Assembly (NCBI GenBank): GCA_021234535.1
Contig: CM037843.1
Span: 39,123,200-39,187,199, forward strand
DNA: 64,000 nt
Direction: 5' to 3'
From: Stichopus chloronotus
Taxonomy: Eukaryota; Echinodermata; Holothuroidea; Aspidochirotida; Stichopodidae
The notes under the pieces are model-generated. The model worked only from the letters and a program-made list of their open reading frames with translations. It was not told the origin of the DNA and searched no databases. How positions within the stretch are numbered: position 1 is the stretch's first letter; each line of letters begins with the position of its first letter. A program made the translations under genes and the position numbers. Shown piece after piece: positions 11,440 to 23,951 of this stretch.

Positions 11440-14400
11440 CAAGGAATCAGAGTCCTTTGACTTTCTGTTTTTTTTTTGGGGGGGGGGAGGGTGGAGGCAG
11501 GGTCTTGTGATACTTATTCTTTTCGTTATTTAAAATTGTGAAGATGATGGCAGTCTTAAGTACTGCAAAGATGATGTAGTGTTGACCTCAATATTGCATT
11601 TTACCAACCCTCTTTGGCATTGATTGGATACAATACTCTTAGCGGTTTTAAATCCCCCATAGAGAATGCTATTTCAGTATGTTAGACCAGTATGTATTAC
11701 TCTGATGCAACTGAAGAGGCTGCACTTTTAAGTTGCCTTCAGGGCTTCTAGGTTTAGTAGATTCAACAATAAAATTCATCAAAGGGTAGAAGCCAGTCAT
11801 TCTAGACAGTCTTCACAACAAGTCACTTCAGGTAACATCTCAAAGACAGTTTTCAAGATACCTGCCATTTTTTTCAGCCATTTGACGACTGGCAACTTCA
11901 GCTTTTTATCAGCATACTTAGATCAAATTTTATTTACAATGTAATTTACTTTATAATATGACTGCATTGATGTAGTTCGCCCCCCATTCCTCAGTTAATA
12001 ACTAGCCAAGTTTTTTTGCAAGTCATCATGTATAGTGTATCTCCATGCAACCGGATGTATCGCATTTAGAGGGATTTTATAGAACTGTGGAGTGAGCTGA
12101 AGAAAATACTGAGGGAAGTAAGCACACCGTGTAATTTCATAACTTGTAAAAGAAACAACACTGAAATTAAAAACAGGAGCAAAACTGGCAATCAATATTG
12201 TGAAAAACTGCTTGCCAAATGTTGACAGTATTAAAAAATCTGACATATTCATGGAAGATAAAATGCCATGAGTGTATTTCAAAAAAGCATTCAGTAACAT
12301 TGAAAGTATTAAACAAAATGATACAAACATTGTTGGTTGTTAGGAACAAAGGATTCTTTCAATAAAGGGCATTTCTTGAACTTTTTTCTTCTTTCTGGTA
12401 TTTATAGGTGCAGTATTGTGAATCTCACAACAATAAATGCCTTTGGTCATTTATACGAATTAAAGCAAGCTGGAAAACTGTGAAGCATTCAATAGTAGTA
12501 GTAGTGAATGGGAATGTCTCTCCCCAATGGAAAGACAAAGCCCGCAAAGTTGTCACCATTTAATTATCTTCAGAGCTTTTGAAACAGCTATCCACGTTTG
12601 ACAAGGCAGGCAAACATATTTTTTTTCAAAGGTTTAAGCTCTCTCTCTTGAATTCTCAATTCAAAGAGTAAGAAACAAGACGGACATTGAACATTTTCGT
12701 GTATCGTAAATTGAGAGTCGTAAACACTGAAAAAGTGATGAAGAAGAGGACTAAAAAAAAAAATACTAAGGAGCAGCGGAAGAAAAACTGAGCTGTGAGA
12801 CGTTTGGAGTAATATTCCATTTACTGGAAGTAGCATTCATTGGTCAAATGGGCCAGACATTCATCTACTGGACAGAGTTTTGCCAGAAGTCAAGAATGTG
12901 CCATAAATATTACAGATAGCTATATTCCAGGATTTTGAAAAATGATGCGGAAGCCTTTGACAGTTACATACATTCGAGGACCAAACCCGATGCGGGCAAC
13001 AGATGGACTTTAACGAGAGTTGTGCCAGGAAGAGATTTACGGAAATCTTTCATAATGAAAGTATCCGGTATACTGAACAATTCAACATTGATCTCAGTGG
13101 AATAGTTTGGATACTTGTTAAACTCAGGACAGAGAACTCATTATAACGGGAATCTTCTACGAAATTATGGGAAGAGCTTAGAGACTATAAATTTTAACAC
13201 GTGACAAATAAGGAGAAATGTCACGTCTTGACTTTACAGGCAGAGGCATTTTAGCAAGAGAATGTTGTCTTCGAGAAGGCAACAGCCGATAGGATAATCG
13301 ATGGAATGTGATGTTAAGGATGGTCTTTACAGCCATTCAGAATTGGTGTTAGTGGTGACTATCATTGGTTAGTGGGAAAGGGAATGGGTGGTTAATAAAT
13401 TTTAATTGATACTTCAAGGTAAAGATCAGTTTGTACCATACAATATCCAAAGTATCAGCATTCTCTGACAGTGAAAATGATAAGTTGCATCACTCATTTT
13501 TTAAATTTTCATCTCTGTCCGAAAGAAAAAGAAACTTATTGTCGAACATGATTGCAATTACTGGCAAAACTTATTTTTCACCCTGGTGCAATTGCAAAGT
13601 TTCATGGTGGGTCTTATGTCACCAGGGTCTCATTTTAGTGTATGTAATACATTTTACTTAAGGGGCTAGAGCTATGGGAGAGAAATGGTAGTATGGATAG
13701 AAATGGTAAGTCATGGCTACATTTCGAGTTGACCAAATTTGTACCTTGTATTACAGGATCCAAATGTTTTGAGGCTGAATCTATTATTATTTTTTTTAAT
13801 GTGTGTGTGTAAATTGACGAAAGCAAGGTGGTTAAAGCTCCTTACAGTTAAAGTCAAATGCAGAAAGCAGTAAATTGCATTTTCCTGGACCTTTTAACCA
13901 GCCAGTTTCCGTAAGAACTGAAACAATCAACCAAAACAATGGAGACAGTTTCTACTTATGGTACTTTGGTTGTGGTGCCATGGTGTTAAGCTAATACATA
14001 TTTAATTCAATTATGGAAAAGTGAATTAGCAGGCACTCCCCATAATGCGTCAATTTGTTGTCAGATTCCTCACCTGAATAAGGATAGAGATTTCCAGAAT
14101 GTGTTCATTTTAGGTTTGTGATATATGGAGGGTGACTTTAAGCTTTCGTTGTCTTGTTCTATATCTCTGTTCAGAAGCCAGGCTGCTCTTGTGACCATTT
14201 TCCTTTTCTCTTTTTTCTTCCTTTTTGACCTGTCATACAGTTTTCAAGGCAGTCATAGAGAATTGTGGTAGACATGTCCATCAATAGGTTTGGTTCAGTT
14301 GTTTTATCAGTATTTAGAGCCTCTGGGACACACTTTAATGATACTGAGGTAAGGTGGATTTATGGGGTAGAAAAAGGTGGCAAAAGAAAATACTTGGAAG

Positions 14401-14630
14401 AAGTAACTTAGTGTAAAAGATTTAGTTTTTATTGTTTACATATAAGATAGTTAACACAATGCACCATTTTATGATTGTAATGCCTACTACCCTGTTAGGA
14501 CCCGTTAATATCCTTGAGTCGCTTTCTTACTTATATTTGCACTGTGTATGAAATTATATAGAAAAAGGTAACATACCTGTAAACACTTGTATAAAAATAT
14601 GTATTTATCATGCAAAAGAAAGACGACAAT
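11440..14630. other. AT-rich non-coding DNA
   Basis: Contains a poly-T/poly-G run at its left edge and short chance frames. It may be a 3' UTR or intergenic. Confidence 0.5.
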
Positions 14631-14639
14631 TTTCTATGA

Positions 14640-14715
14640 AAAAATAAAACAGATTGTTGTAGAGTATTTCTGTACACATCTCATGTACAGCTTGCTACTA
14701 AGGTGCAATAAAATC
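14640..14715 (+). terminator. Cluster of poly(A) signals, possible end of an upstream + strand gene
   Basis: AATAAA at about 14643 and 14707, the second followed by GT-rich GAGTGTGC. An earlier AATAAA lies at 9903. These could end a long 3' UTR of a gene whose exons are upstream, but AT-rich DNA gives such motifs by chance. Confidence 0.3.
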
Positions 14716-15659
14716 TTGAGTGTGCAACAAATCCTATACTGCATCAGTTGAAATTTTTGGCTGATTCAATCCTGTGATCATTTATCTTGTTGTTCACCTT
14801 ATCTCTTTTTCCACCTTTTCCTTCCTGTCCTCCATGTCTTTCTACTTCTTCCTTGGATTGCTTCCATTGCAAAACATGGCAATTAGTTTCCACCCATTTA
14901 TTTTCAGTCAGAACTGCACATTCCACAGGAAAAATTGGATATAGCATTATGCTTTTGATGTTATTTCCATTCTAAATATACTTCTACCACCATGTGCAAT
15001 GCCAATGTTTACTTCCCAAGGTGTCTCAACTACTATCGCATACATTTAAGGAAAGTCTGCAACAGACTGAAAAAAGAAATTAAGTATCTCCTGGCACTAC
15101 CCCCCCCCCCCTCCTTGCTAAAAAGAGTCACAAGAAAGGATACTAATAGTGTAAGCAAAGAAAGGATATTGATAGTATAACCAAGCTTTACCTGAAATAT
15201 TATTCAATAGCCTTTCTGAATTAATTGGCATTTGATAAATACAAATGTAACATAGGCCTACTTCCAAGACATGCAATTATGTTTTTAAGAAGGTTATTCC
15301 TTATTGGTTTGTATGAAAAGAAGATTAGAGCTGCCCCAGCAGGGGTCTACGCACCACTGGGGTAACATCCATTACAGTGATCAGAAGAAAAAGCCAGGAA
15401 GCTATGAGGTATATGCAGGATTGTATTTGAATGAAGGATTCTGTATCTTCCAAGGTTTCTTTATCCTCATATGGTTCTGAAAGTGCAAAACTGGTCAGAC
15501 ATTGCATATAGGCCTATGTTAAGACAAATGATCAATTTGTTGACAGGCGGGACCGCAGGGTGTAGTGATTGAAGGCACATATATTTTCAAAGTCTATAAA
15601 AGGACAATTCAGGGGGAGGGGGATGTCCAGAGGTTTCAACCTGGGATGGAGGATGACCG

Positions 15660-15845
15660 GAGGGCATGTATGACAGGACTATCTAAGTGGAGCGCCACTA
15701 TCAGTTGGCACAGAGCATACAGGAAAATTTTGGGCTTTTCTAACCTTCCAGATGGCCGGAAATAGCATTTCCCGACCATCTCAAGCTGCATACACCCAGC
15801 TTTGATATAGGGATATCAGGTCTGCAATTCCTCAATAAGAAAAAC
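15660..15845 (+). repeat. Dispersed repeat E, copy 1
   Basis: Shares GGAGCGCCACYATC, GAAAATTTTGG, GGCCGRAAA and a TATAGGGATATCAGG-like tail with 17440-17605, at moderate identity. No class assigned. Confidence 0.65.
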
Positions 15846-16264
15846 ATTCTGTTCGAAACTAGTACTAATTTGGATTGCCCTTACCTAGAAATAATTATGC
15901 TTTGGTAATTTTCTGAAAAGTTCCTTCAACAGTGGTTACTTTCTAACGATAGCAAGACTTTTTTTCTCTTTGAGAAATTTTCAACCAGCAAGTGACCATC
16001 TACTGCAGTCATATTTTCCCCGAGAAATTATGGTTTCAGAAAAATTATTCCAATAATTTTTGCTCTCATTACAGGTGTTTATTAGTTTGCTTACCATCAA
16101 TGATTGCAAGACAAAGTAGAACTTATTCTTGTAATGATGACTTTTGAAAATGACAGCCACATCGAAAAACATGCCATGCAACAGTATTTTGATATGTGGG
16201 AAGCATGAGAAGAGCGATGTTTGGTCTAGATCTGTGAGAGGATTGTAAGGGAAGAGGTGTCCCA

Positions 16265-16625
16265 ACCCTAAACTTAGATGCAATCTAGTGCATTACTTGG
16301 CTTCATTTGAAGGCGTAAAATGCGCCAGAATGAGATATGAAAAGTTCCAACTGATATGCAAGACTTTCTGACTATCCTCACTCCTAGACCGAAATATGAG
16401 AAGTTCATATGAAATTTCAGATTTAATGATTTTTTTCAGTTACCTGGTAACCTCACAATCTGGTACATTATTTGGCACCTTTTTACCTCATAAAATGTGA
16501 TGTATAAAAATATGAAAAATCCTAACTGGCTTTTAAAGATTTTCCGACCGTCGTGGCTGTATTTTTTTTTTTTTTTGGTTGAGGGGGCGGGACTTTCCCC
16601 TGTCGCGACGCCTCTGAGTGTATAT
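16265..16625 (+). repeat. Repeat F, left copy
   Basis: GCAATCTAGTGCATTACTTGG, GATATGAAAAGTTCCAACTG and CCGACCGTCGTGGCTGT, then GTCGCGACGCC. The same series appears inverted at 19486-19690. The half at 16450-16625 is a second, diverged unit. Confidence 0.7.
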
Positions 16626-17439
16626 CGACAATTCATTCAAACACACGTCCACAAAGAGAATTTTTACCTGGCTTCTCTTTTTTCGGGTATTTTGAAATTT
16701 TGTCGGGAAATTTGATTTTTTGTATGGGGAGGGAACGTGCGTCATTTCCTTACCTTCTTTTGTCCATTGACACAACACAGCAAAGAAGCCACTGCGCGCG
16801 AAACGCGCGGATGCTGGCATTCAGGATGTGTAGATAAGTCTTAACCTTGGTACATGAACATGTAAACTGCATGGTCACGCAGCCAGCGATTACATCAGTC
16901 TCTCACCAAAACTGAGGGCGATATTCGTTACAATGTCCCCCTACTATCCAAAAAGTGAGCCAAAACAGTTCTCAGAGTCTTTACGAAACGTGGCTGGACA
17001 TTTGATATTATGTCCCCTCCTGTGAAATGTGAGGGACGTGTCCCTCGTCCCCCCTCCCCTGCAGGATTAACGCCCATGATTTTGGCTGATGTGAGAGCAC
17101 TGGCGTAATCAGAATTTATCAACGGGGGGGGGGGGGGGGTCCAAACGTGAGCGATCGACCAATCGGAGAAGCTTAAAAACCTAATGGCATCAAGAGTCCT
17201 GTCATATCAGGATCTCATTTCATTCAAAAAGGTTTTTATAGGTGGAGGGGGAAAATTGCGAGAATAGATATTACAGCTTTCTCACTGAGTTGAGCGCTAC
17301 AAGAACATTTTTCTCAAGTTATTATAGAGGCTTGCAAGATTGTAGGAAATGATACTTCACAGGTCCATTTTCAGCCTGACAAATTTGTATTCAAGAGCAT
17401 TTTGCGAAGGAGCTAAATACATGATTAATTAAGGTACCC

Positions 17440-17605
17440 CAGTATACCATCTAAGCGGAGCGCCACCATCGGTTGGGGGGTAGAAGAAAATTTTGGCTTT
17501 ACAAACTCCAAAAAAGGCCGAAAACGACACTTCCCTGATGTCCTACAAAGCACACTTTGCCCAGTATTGAATAAGGGTATGCAATTTCTTAATAGGTTAT
17601 GTGAC
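17440..17605 (+). repeat. Dispersed repeat E, copy 2
   Basis: Second copy of 15660-15845 in the same orientation: CATCTAAGCGGAGCGCCACC, AAATTTTGGCTTT and GCAATTTCTTAATAG. It lies 1.8 kb from copy 1. Confidence 0.65.
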
Positions 17606-17894
17606 ACAGCCTCCAGACAGTTAGAAGAGGAGGATGAGGCTAAATCAGAGAAAGTAGAGATGGGGGCGAATTGTGGCACGACCTAAGATAATTCATTTGG
17701 ATAATTCAAAGAGATAATTCAATTGAATTATCTTAGGGCACGATTAAGTGAAACGTCACCATTGCGTACAATGGATGAACCCCCATCCCCCCCCCCCTCC
17801 CTAGATCGATGTTCCCAGGCTCCGCAAGTAGGCTTGTATGATTCTGGAAATTGTTCGGTCAGAATTGTCTCTGGTGGAAAACTGTTCTCCTTAA

Positions 17895-18143
17895 AGGCTG
17901 TATTGCATCACCCTAAGCTATATTTTTACCTCTTGGAAAGCAAAATTCTCAACTGGTTCTAAGTTACAGTACTCTTAGATTGACAGCAAATTCGAAAGAT
18001 GCAGAGCAGCTCGCATTACACAGCGTACACAGGGATCCATTGTTTTGATTACACATGTGGAGAAATTTAAGACAGGCTGTGGGAGGGACTAGAGGTAGGT
18101 GGTTGGGAGAATTTAAACTGTCTGAGGTGATGAGTTTTTGTCT
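17895..18143. mobile_element. TTAA-flanked repeat D, copy 1
   Basis: A 249-bp sequence nearly identical to 26646-26886, both bounded by TTAA. It begins AGGCTGTATTGCATCACCC and ends TGAGTTTTTGTCT. Its terminal inverted repeats are very short (AGGC against AGAC), so the class is less certain than for A-C. Confidence 0.75.
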
Positions 18144-18149
18144 TTAAAA

Positions 18150-19060
18150 TTATTAGATTTTTTTTCAATTTTTCCCCTGGCCGAGTGGCCGACGGAGGGC
18201 CATCGGAGGTCCCATGGCTAAACAACATCTTGCATCATGCGTCATAGGCGTTTAATCAATCAGCATTGCCGACATCGGCACACCACCTTTGAGCCACCTT
18301 GCATTTCTCCAACGAACCAACGGAGTGGCCAATGGAGGTCCGTCTGCGGGACAACCAAATTTTGCTATCAGGATCCTTTGCAGGCCTAAACTTGACCAAG
18401 TCTCAACGATTCCATAGTGCAGCATGATCTTTCTCTATGACCTGCCCAGTCTATCTTACTGCCCTTTCCTTCGTACCTGTTAACATAACAGATATTTTAA
18501 TTGGTTCATGGTTTAAAAAAATCGGAAAGAAGGTTGTACATTGAAAAATACGATGGCCCATTAGTGCCACATAGAGAGAAGAAAGGGTCACTAAATTGTC
18601 GTACAATAGCACCTTAAATAATCTGATGTAACAGATAAAATTAAACATAGGCCACTATAATCTCGCAACAAATTAAATAATCTGTCATGATCTTTGTCGT
18701 AACATTAAAGAATCTAAAATAACCTATTTGATATCAAAATAACAAATTAAAAAGTATTCGATTTGTAAAGAACATTGCTCTATTACGCTTAGCTCCTGGT
18801 TTTTACCAATATTAGAAAACATTCGACACAGCCATAGAAACACTGGAGAGTAACGTGTACTGTCCATTTTAACACAAACTGTGTTAAGCACAACCGACGG
18901 CACTTGAAAACTTCACACATCCGCCTCACTGAGATTGAAGTATAGATATCATTATTTCTTTATTGTAGCCTACTCATAATACAGAAATATTTCTGTGAAA
19001 ACTGTGAATTAGCTTATACGAATATCAACTGGATTTGTCATCTAAGATTCCACATGCTAA
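18150..19060. other. Unassigned sequence between elements D and C
   Basis: The part at 18170-18400 is unusually GC-rich, with GGCCGAGTGGCC-like repeats (CGAGTGGCCGACGGAGG, ACGGAGTGGCCAATGGAGG) about 140 bases apart. No ORF. Confidence 0.5.
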
Positions 19061-19067
19061 ACCTTAA

Positions 19068-19411
19068 AGGGAAATAGGGCGTTTAGAATACACCGACATG
19101 ATATACAAAAGAAAATAGCGGTAACCATTTTCAAACCATTCTGTCTCATCAATAAACATCTACCAAAGCTTCATCTCCTCAAAACATTATGCATGTGATG
19201 AGTAATGGAAGATGCATTATTTGAATTTTGAAAAGTTTGGGTGAACAAATTAGTGTTGAGCAACAAATAACTGAGTTTCTAATGTGGGGAGCTTTGTCTT
19301 GAAAAGAAGGCTACTGTCCTTCCTTATTTTGAATAATCTATCATTCTACATTCACAAACATTGGTTTAAAAAATATGGATGTTTTCTTTAAAACAAACTC
19401 CCTATTTCCCT
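19068..19411. mobile_element. TTAA-flanked foldback element C
   Basis: Ends are AGGGAAATAGGGCGTTT and, inverted, AAACTCCCTATTTCCCT: 17-bp terminal inverted repeats with one mismatch. TTAA flanks at 19064-19067 and 19412-19415. 344 bp, no ORF. Its ends are close to those of element A. Confidence 0.85.
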
Positions 19412-19485
19412 TTAACACGTTTGTCACCATGTTCGAAACACACACGCATTTGAAAAATCTAAACTTGAAAAAATGTTCTGTTGCC

Positions 19486-19690
19486 AAGGCAGTCGCGACC
19501 GGGGGTGCAGGAATGTCTTACCCCTCTCCTTCCAAAAGAAAACGTTACAGTGACAACAGTCGAAAAATCTGAAATACCAGTCAGAATTTTTCATATCTTA
19601 GTCTATCTTATGTATTTTTATGACTTCAAAAGACGCCAAATATTGCACTAGATTGCACCTACGGTAACGTAGTTTGTGATAAAGATATCA
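19486..19690 (-). repeat. Repeat F, right inverted copy
   Basis: On the - strand: GTGCAATCTAGTGCAATATT, TGAAAAATTCTGACTGG, TTCGACTGTTGTCACTGTAA and GGTCGCGACTGCC, matching 16265-16625. The two copies bracket about 2.9 kb that holds element D copy 1 and element C. Confidence 0.7.
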
Positions 19691-20299
19691 AAAGGGGTTG
19701 GGGGGGGGGGGGGAGGAGGCATATTCGGCATTTCAACTGTTCTTCTATGCAGGTGTACAATATTTTGAAATATTCCTCGTGCTCTCTCTTTGTTTTTGTC
19801 TTTATGTCTTGTTACTTATTTTAATGTTCCATTGTCGCCAACTTTTTCTTTTTACTTAAATGCTACTTTGTGTTTGATGTGCCCTGGAAGGTGCAAAGTT
19901 TTTGTGTACACAATTTGAAGCACGTGGCTTGGAATTTTCCGTTACCCCTCAATCATTCCAATTACATACCTCTGAACAGAGTGTGTATATACTGCAACCA
20001 GTGTTGTACATGTGATTGGCCAATGTAGCGCAAGCTATTGTGTGAAGGTAAGAATATGTTTGCAGTTCTGTTATGTACTCTCTAATCGACTACCGGAGCG
20101 AGCGAGGAGTTGGTATCAACATTCGTTTCTTCACACGGTCTTACTTTTTGCTAGGTTTTTTTTTTTTTTTTGCTAGGTATTTTCTATTTTCCAGGTATAC
20201 CTTGTATTTTCGGTATACGCGTTAGCTGTTAATTTTGATATCGTCGGTGTAAGTGTCAATGCCATGCCCACGTATACCAGGTATATCGACGCAGCTTCA

Positions 20300-20645
20300 A
20301 GGTTTTCACAGTTTGAACCCTGTTGACCTCAAATGACCTTTGACCGAAATTTTAAACGATAGCGTTCTTGTACTCTATAAGGCATACACCTACATACTTC
20401 ATATGACATCTGTCCAACCTTCGCCTCTTGAGATATTGTGTTTACAAGGTTTTCACAATTTGACCTCCTGTTGACCTCAAATGAGGTTTGACTTCCACCA
20501 GAATCAATAGGGATGTTGTACTCAATGTGGTAGACCAACACATCAAATATGACATTTGTCCAAGAGTCCCTTTCTGAGATATTGTGTTTAAAAATTTTAA
20601 CAATTTAACTCCTGTTGACCTCAAATGACCCTTGATTAGCATAAC
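20300..20645 (-). repeat. ~147-bp repeat, second array, inverted
   Basis: On the - strand it gives TCATTTGAGGTCAACAGG about every 147 bases, with AAACACAATATCTCAAGA and GAAAACCTTGTAAAC phrases as at 10.4-11.4 kb. It abuts the truncated copia LTR. Confidence 0.88.
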
Positions 20646-20716
20646 AATAGGGAACTATCATAACTATGTAATGGCTAACCGAACAACTGACTGTAAACTA
20701 CATTCCTTTTCCAACA
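20645..20716 (-). repeat. Start of copia 3' LTR
   Basis: Reading on the - strand, the sequence begins TGTTGGAAAAGGAATG right after the polypurine tract. After about 70 bases it runs into an unrelated ~147-bp repeat, so the LTR looks truncated or interrupted; its true end is not visible. Confidence 0.55.
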
Positions 20717-20725
20717 CTCCCACTT
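20717..20725 (-). other. Copia polypurine tract
   Basis: AAGTGGGAG directly abuts the TGTTGG start of the putative 3' LTR, the standard plus-strand priming arrangement of copia elements. Confidence 0.75.
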
Positions 20726-20745
20726 AGTGAACAGTGTGTTAATTT

Positions 20746-21650
20746 TCATAGTTGACCTAATCCCAAATTCTCACGAAAAATTTGAAACTTTCTTTTAGAT
20801 AATGGTTTTGTCAACATGTCCGCTAGCATATGCTCAGTTGGGCAATACTTTAATTCCACTAGATATTTACTAACAATTTCTAGACAAAATGAAATTTAAT
20901 ATCGATATGCTTTGTTCTTGAATGCTTAACCGGATTTTTGGCCATAGCAATAGTACTTTGATTATCTACATATATATGATGGTTTGCTGACCCCTCCATA
21001 TTTTTTAGTTTATGAAAAGGTCCTCTCAACCACTCTGTTTCTTGAGATGCTGAACACAAAGCTACATATTCTGCTTCTGCTGTTGACAGAGACACTGAAC
21101 TTTGTCTTTTACTAAGGAAAGAAATTACACCACCTGACATCAAAAAGAGGTTTCGAGTGGTTGACCGTCGACAATCTGCGTCTCCTGCCCAATCTGCATC
21201 AGAATACCCTACCAGGGTGCGATCTGACCGCTTCTCATATCTCGGGACTAAATTCATTGCCCCTTTGAGACAGCGTAAAATTCTTTTCACAGCTGTTAGG
21301 TGGAATTCGTTTGGATTTGAATTATACTTTGATACCATGGATGCTTCATGCAATATCTGGTCTTGTACCAACGGCAGCATACAAAAGACTTCCAACCATA
21401 GAGTGATATTGTTTTTTCTCAACTGGCTTACTTATTCCATCATTTTCCTCAAGTTTTACATTCACATCAGCAGGTGTGGACACAGGTTTTGCATCTTGCA
21501 TGCTATATCGCATCAACAGTTTTCAAGATACTGTTTCTGATGAATAACAATTGTTCCTTTGTCAGGACTACATTCTACAGAAATGCCCAAGCAATAATGC
21601 AGTGGACCCATGTCTTTCATTTCAAAAATTTTTGACAACTCTTGCTTGAA
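20746..21650 (-). pseudogene. Ty1/copia-type retrotransposon pol remnant (RT end plus RNase H)
   Basis: Read on the - strand it gives the end of reverse transcriptase (KDMGPLHYCLGISVE, KPVSTPADVNVKL, SMVGSLLYAA, TRPDIA) and then RNase H with its acidic residues in YSDADWAGD, STAEAEYVAL and VDNQSTIAMAKNP, ending LADMLTKPLSKRKFQIF and a stop at 20746. Three frameshifts break it: near 21530 (after QYLEN), near 21345 (after PDIA, about two bases lost) and near 20877 (one base lost, giving a TAG). The 5' part is missing; the fragment stops at a CATA microsatellite. It is a decayed 3' end, not an active element. Confidence 0.93.
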
Positions 21651-21654
21651 ACAC

Positions 21655-21694
21655 ATACATACATACATACATACATACATACACACACACACAT
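21655..21694. repeat. CATA/CA microsatellite
   Basis: About eight CATA units followed by CACACACA. It marks the 5' edge of the copia remnant. Confidence 0.95.
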
Positions 21695-21699
21695 ACGCA

Positions 21700-23090
21700 T
21701 GATTACAGAGGTTACGATTATAATCGAAACCAAAAAATGGTCATGCATACCAGATAATTAATTACGCATCCTCTTTCATTTATTTTCGGACCACTTCGCA
21801 AAATTTGGGCAGGGGATAAACATAGCATTATCCCCATCATTTTCATCGGGGTATGAACCGCAATTAAGCCATTCCCGATTCATGGTTGTGTTGTCACTGG
21901 AGTTATTGTTATCTATTCCTTAACAAAGAACTAAAAAAGGGACTAAAAAATGAATAAAATGTATTGCTAGTGAAAGGGTATAGAACGAAAGATTAATCAA
22001 TGATTGTCGGGAATTTTTTCTTCAACTAAGGTAGCTTGTATAGAGACTATTTTACAGCGGAAAATATCCAATAGTATTAAGAAGAAAAGGTCGATTTCTG
22101 ACGATCTTGGGGAAATATTTAATCAAAAACGTTTTTATGCGCTCCTCACCAACCGATGGCAGCTCTCCCATTGGATAATAGATGCGTGCAGATTAAGGGT
22201 AGTGTGACGTGCATCTAGAAAATGACTGGCTTCATTCAGAAGTTGCAGTGTGAAACTCTGAACGACAATCTGTTGATCTATTACGGTTTTTGAGATATCG
22301 TTGTTCAAAGTTTGATGAAAATTTCAATATGATCACGTGGAGTCTTGCAGAGTGTCAGTTTTTCTTTTGCTAGGCCTCTATATGTTGTCTTTTGATTACT
22401 TGCCATCTGGCTTACACATTGGTATCAAATTTTGAAAGAAGAAAATAAATGCTTTCAAAAGAAAGCCCTCGCTGCTTGTAACATTCTCAGTTGTCGTTGA
22501 AATAAATGTTAAGTTAATAAGGGATAACGTAAGGCATATCATAGGAGTATATCTGTGGACGTCACAAATTTGAATACTTAACCAACCGATATTCATGATG
22601 CAGGTGTGAAACAAAATTATCAATATTTGATGGATTTTTATGGAATTTGTGGCTACTTTCAAACCTTTCGATGATTAATACAGCCAATACTCCAGAATTA
22701 TATTTTCATGTCCCACGATCTTTAAGACTTTTGTTCCCGCCGATTTTAAGATTGTTCTATCGGTTAGCGCGGTCATCGAGAGAGAGAAAGCTATTTACAA
22801 GGTGGAAATATTCTAACAGCAATAAAAATTATTATTCTTTACCATAAACAGATTGATAGAGAGAAAGATTGATGTCCTCCTAATTAATTGGGAAATTACA
22901 GACATGGAATACCTGTTTCAAGACTGGACAAATGATGCATGCATCTTAGGACACCAGCAAAGTGGAAGATAGGATTTTAAGAAGGCCCACCATGCCAGTC
23001 GGCAATTGGATAGTCTTGCCTTTCCACTCATCGAACCCTGTTCACGATAATGAAAGGAATTGCTATTCATATGCATTTTTTTCCCTTTCT
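21700..23090. other. Non-coding DNA between copia remnant and membrane ORF
   Basis: No coding exon or repeat that I can support. Confidence 0.5.
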
Positions 23091-23111
23091 CTATTTTATT
23101 ATTAACCTAGA

Positions 23112-23435
23112 TTATATACGCTCCAAACGGATCACACTTGATATCTCATAGTGGAAACGATCACGTGTTTGATTGACGAGGTAGCTTTCGAGATGGTTCC
23201 GAAAAACAAAATCATCACCTTGCACCTGCACCCATCGTTTTCTGGTGGGAAACTTTAACTTACTTTGCATCCAAAATGAATACAAGGAAAAAAATAAAAT
23301 CAAACAAGCAACCCACATCCCAACAACAAAAGTGTACACAAGACGATAAATCCTTTTAAAACTTCTAGAAGGGCTTTCACTTGCTGGATTTTTATTTCTC
23401 TTTAATGACATAGAAGAGTTGCGGGTATTGCACAC
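23112..23435 (-). CDS. Short type II membrane protein ORF or first exon
   Basis: 107 codons. A basic cytosolic N-terminus (KRNK, SRSFKRIYR) is followed by one strong membrane segment at about residues 32-55 and a lumenal basic stem ending WVQVQGDDFVFRNHLES. This layout is that of Golgi type II enzymes. The WxxVxGDxFVF stretch faintly recalls the start of glycosyltransferase-92 domains, but the catalytic region is absent. A possible donor (GTATAT at 23119) suggests this could be a first exon, yet I found no following exon on this strand. An AATAAA lies about 15 bases past the stop, so it may also be complete. It is a neighbour of the secreted-protein gene on the same strand. Confidence 0.4.
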   Translation of the reverse strand: MCNTRNSSMSLKRNKNPASESPSRSFKRIYRLVYTFVVGMWVACLILFFSLYSFWMQSKLKFPTRKRWVQVQGDDFVFRNHLESYLVNQTRDRFHYEISSVIRLERI

Positions 23436-23951
23436 TTGAATACAGAATATGGCTCTCAGTATTGCATGACATGCTTAGCAAAGTTCTCATATTTACAAAA
23501 TAAACAATTTGTATCATATGGATAGTCGTTTTTTTTTTACTTCTTACACTATCACAAGACTGCAAAATGCAAGTTCCTCAACCACTACACATATCTGTAA
23601 CGTCAATGGTGGTGTTACAAAGACCCCATAAGCTAAGGATAACATTAGTTTTACAAGAAGAAGCTATATTGAAAAACAGAAAAGTCCCTCAATTAGGAGG
23701 TTACAGAAATGACGGGAACTCCATATACCTGGCACGCTTTCGAACTGAAGTCAGTTATCATATTGGTTTATATCAATCGAAGTAAGTGTCATCCCTTGAC
23801 AATAGATTGTGTATGGTATGTAGAGAATTATACATACTGGCAGTAATCTGCGTGGCCAGTCAGTGTCTGAATGCATTACTGAACTTTGAGAATTCTTGTG
23901 TTATTGTTCATAATAGGCTATGTATGATGTATGATCGTAGTGATCAGGCTA

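Noticed and set aside
11995..12330. 111-codon ORF on the - strand
   Set aside because: Phe/Leu/Ile-rich translation of AT-rich DNA, with no motif, no splice support and overlapping frames also open.
21157..21540. 127-codon + strand ORF
   Set aside because: Shadow of the copia RNase H region, which is coding on the opposite strand.
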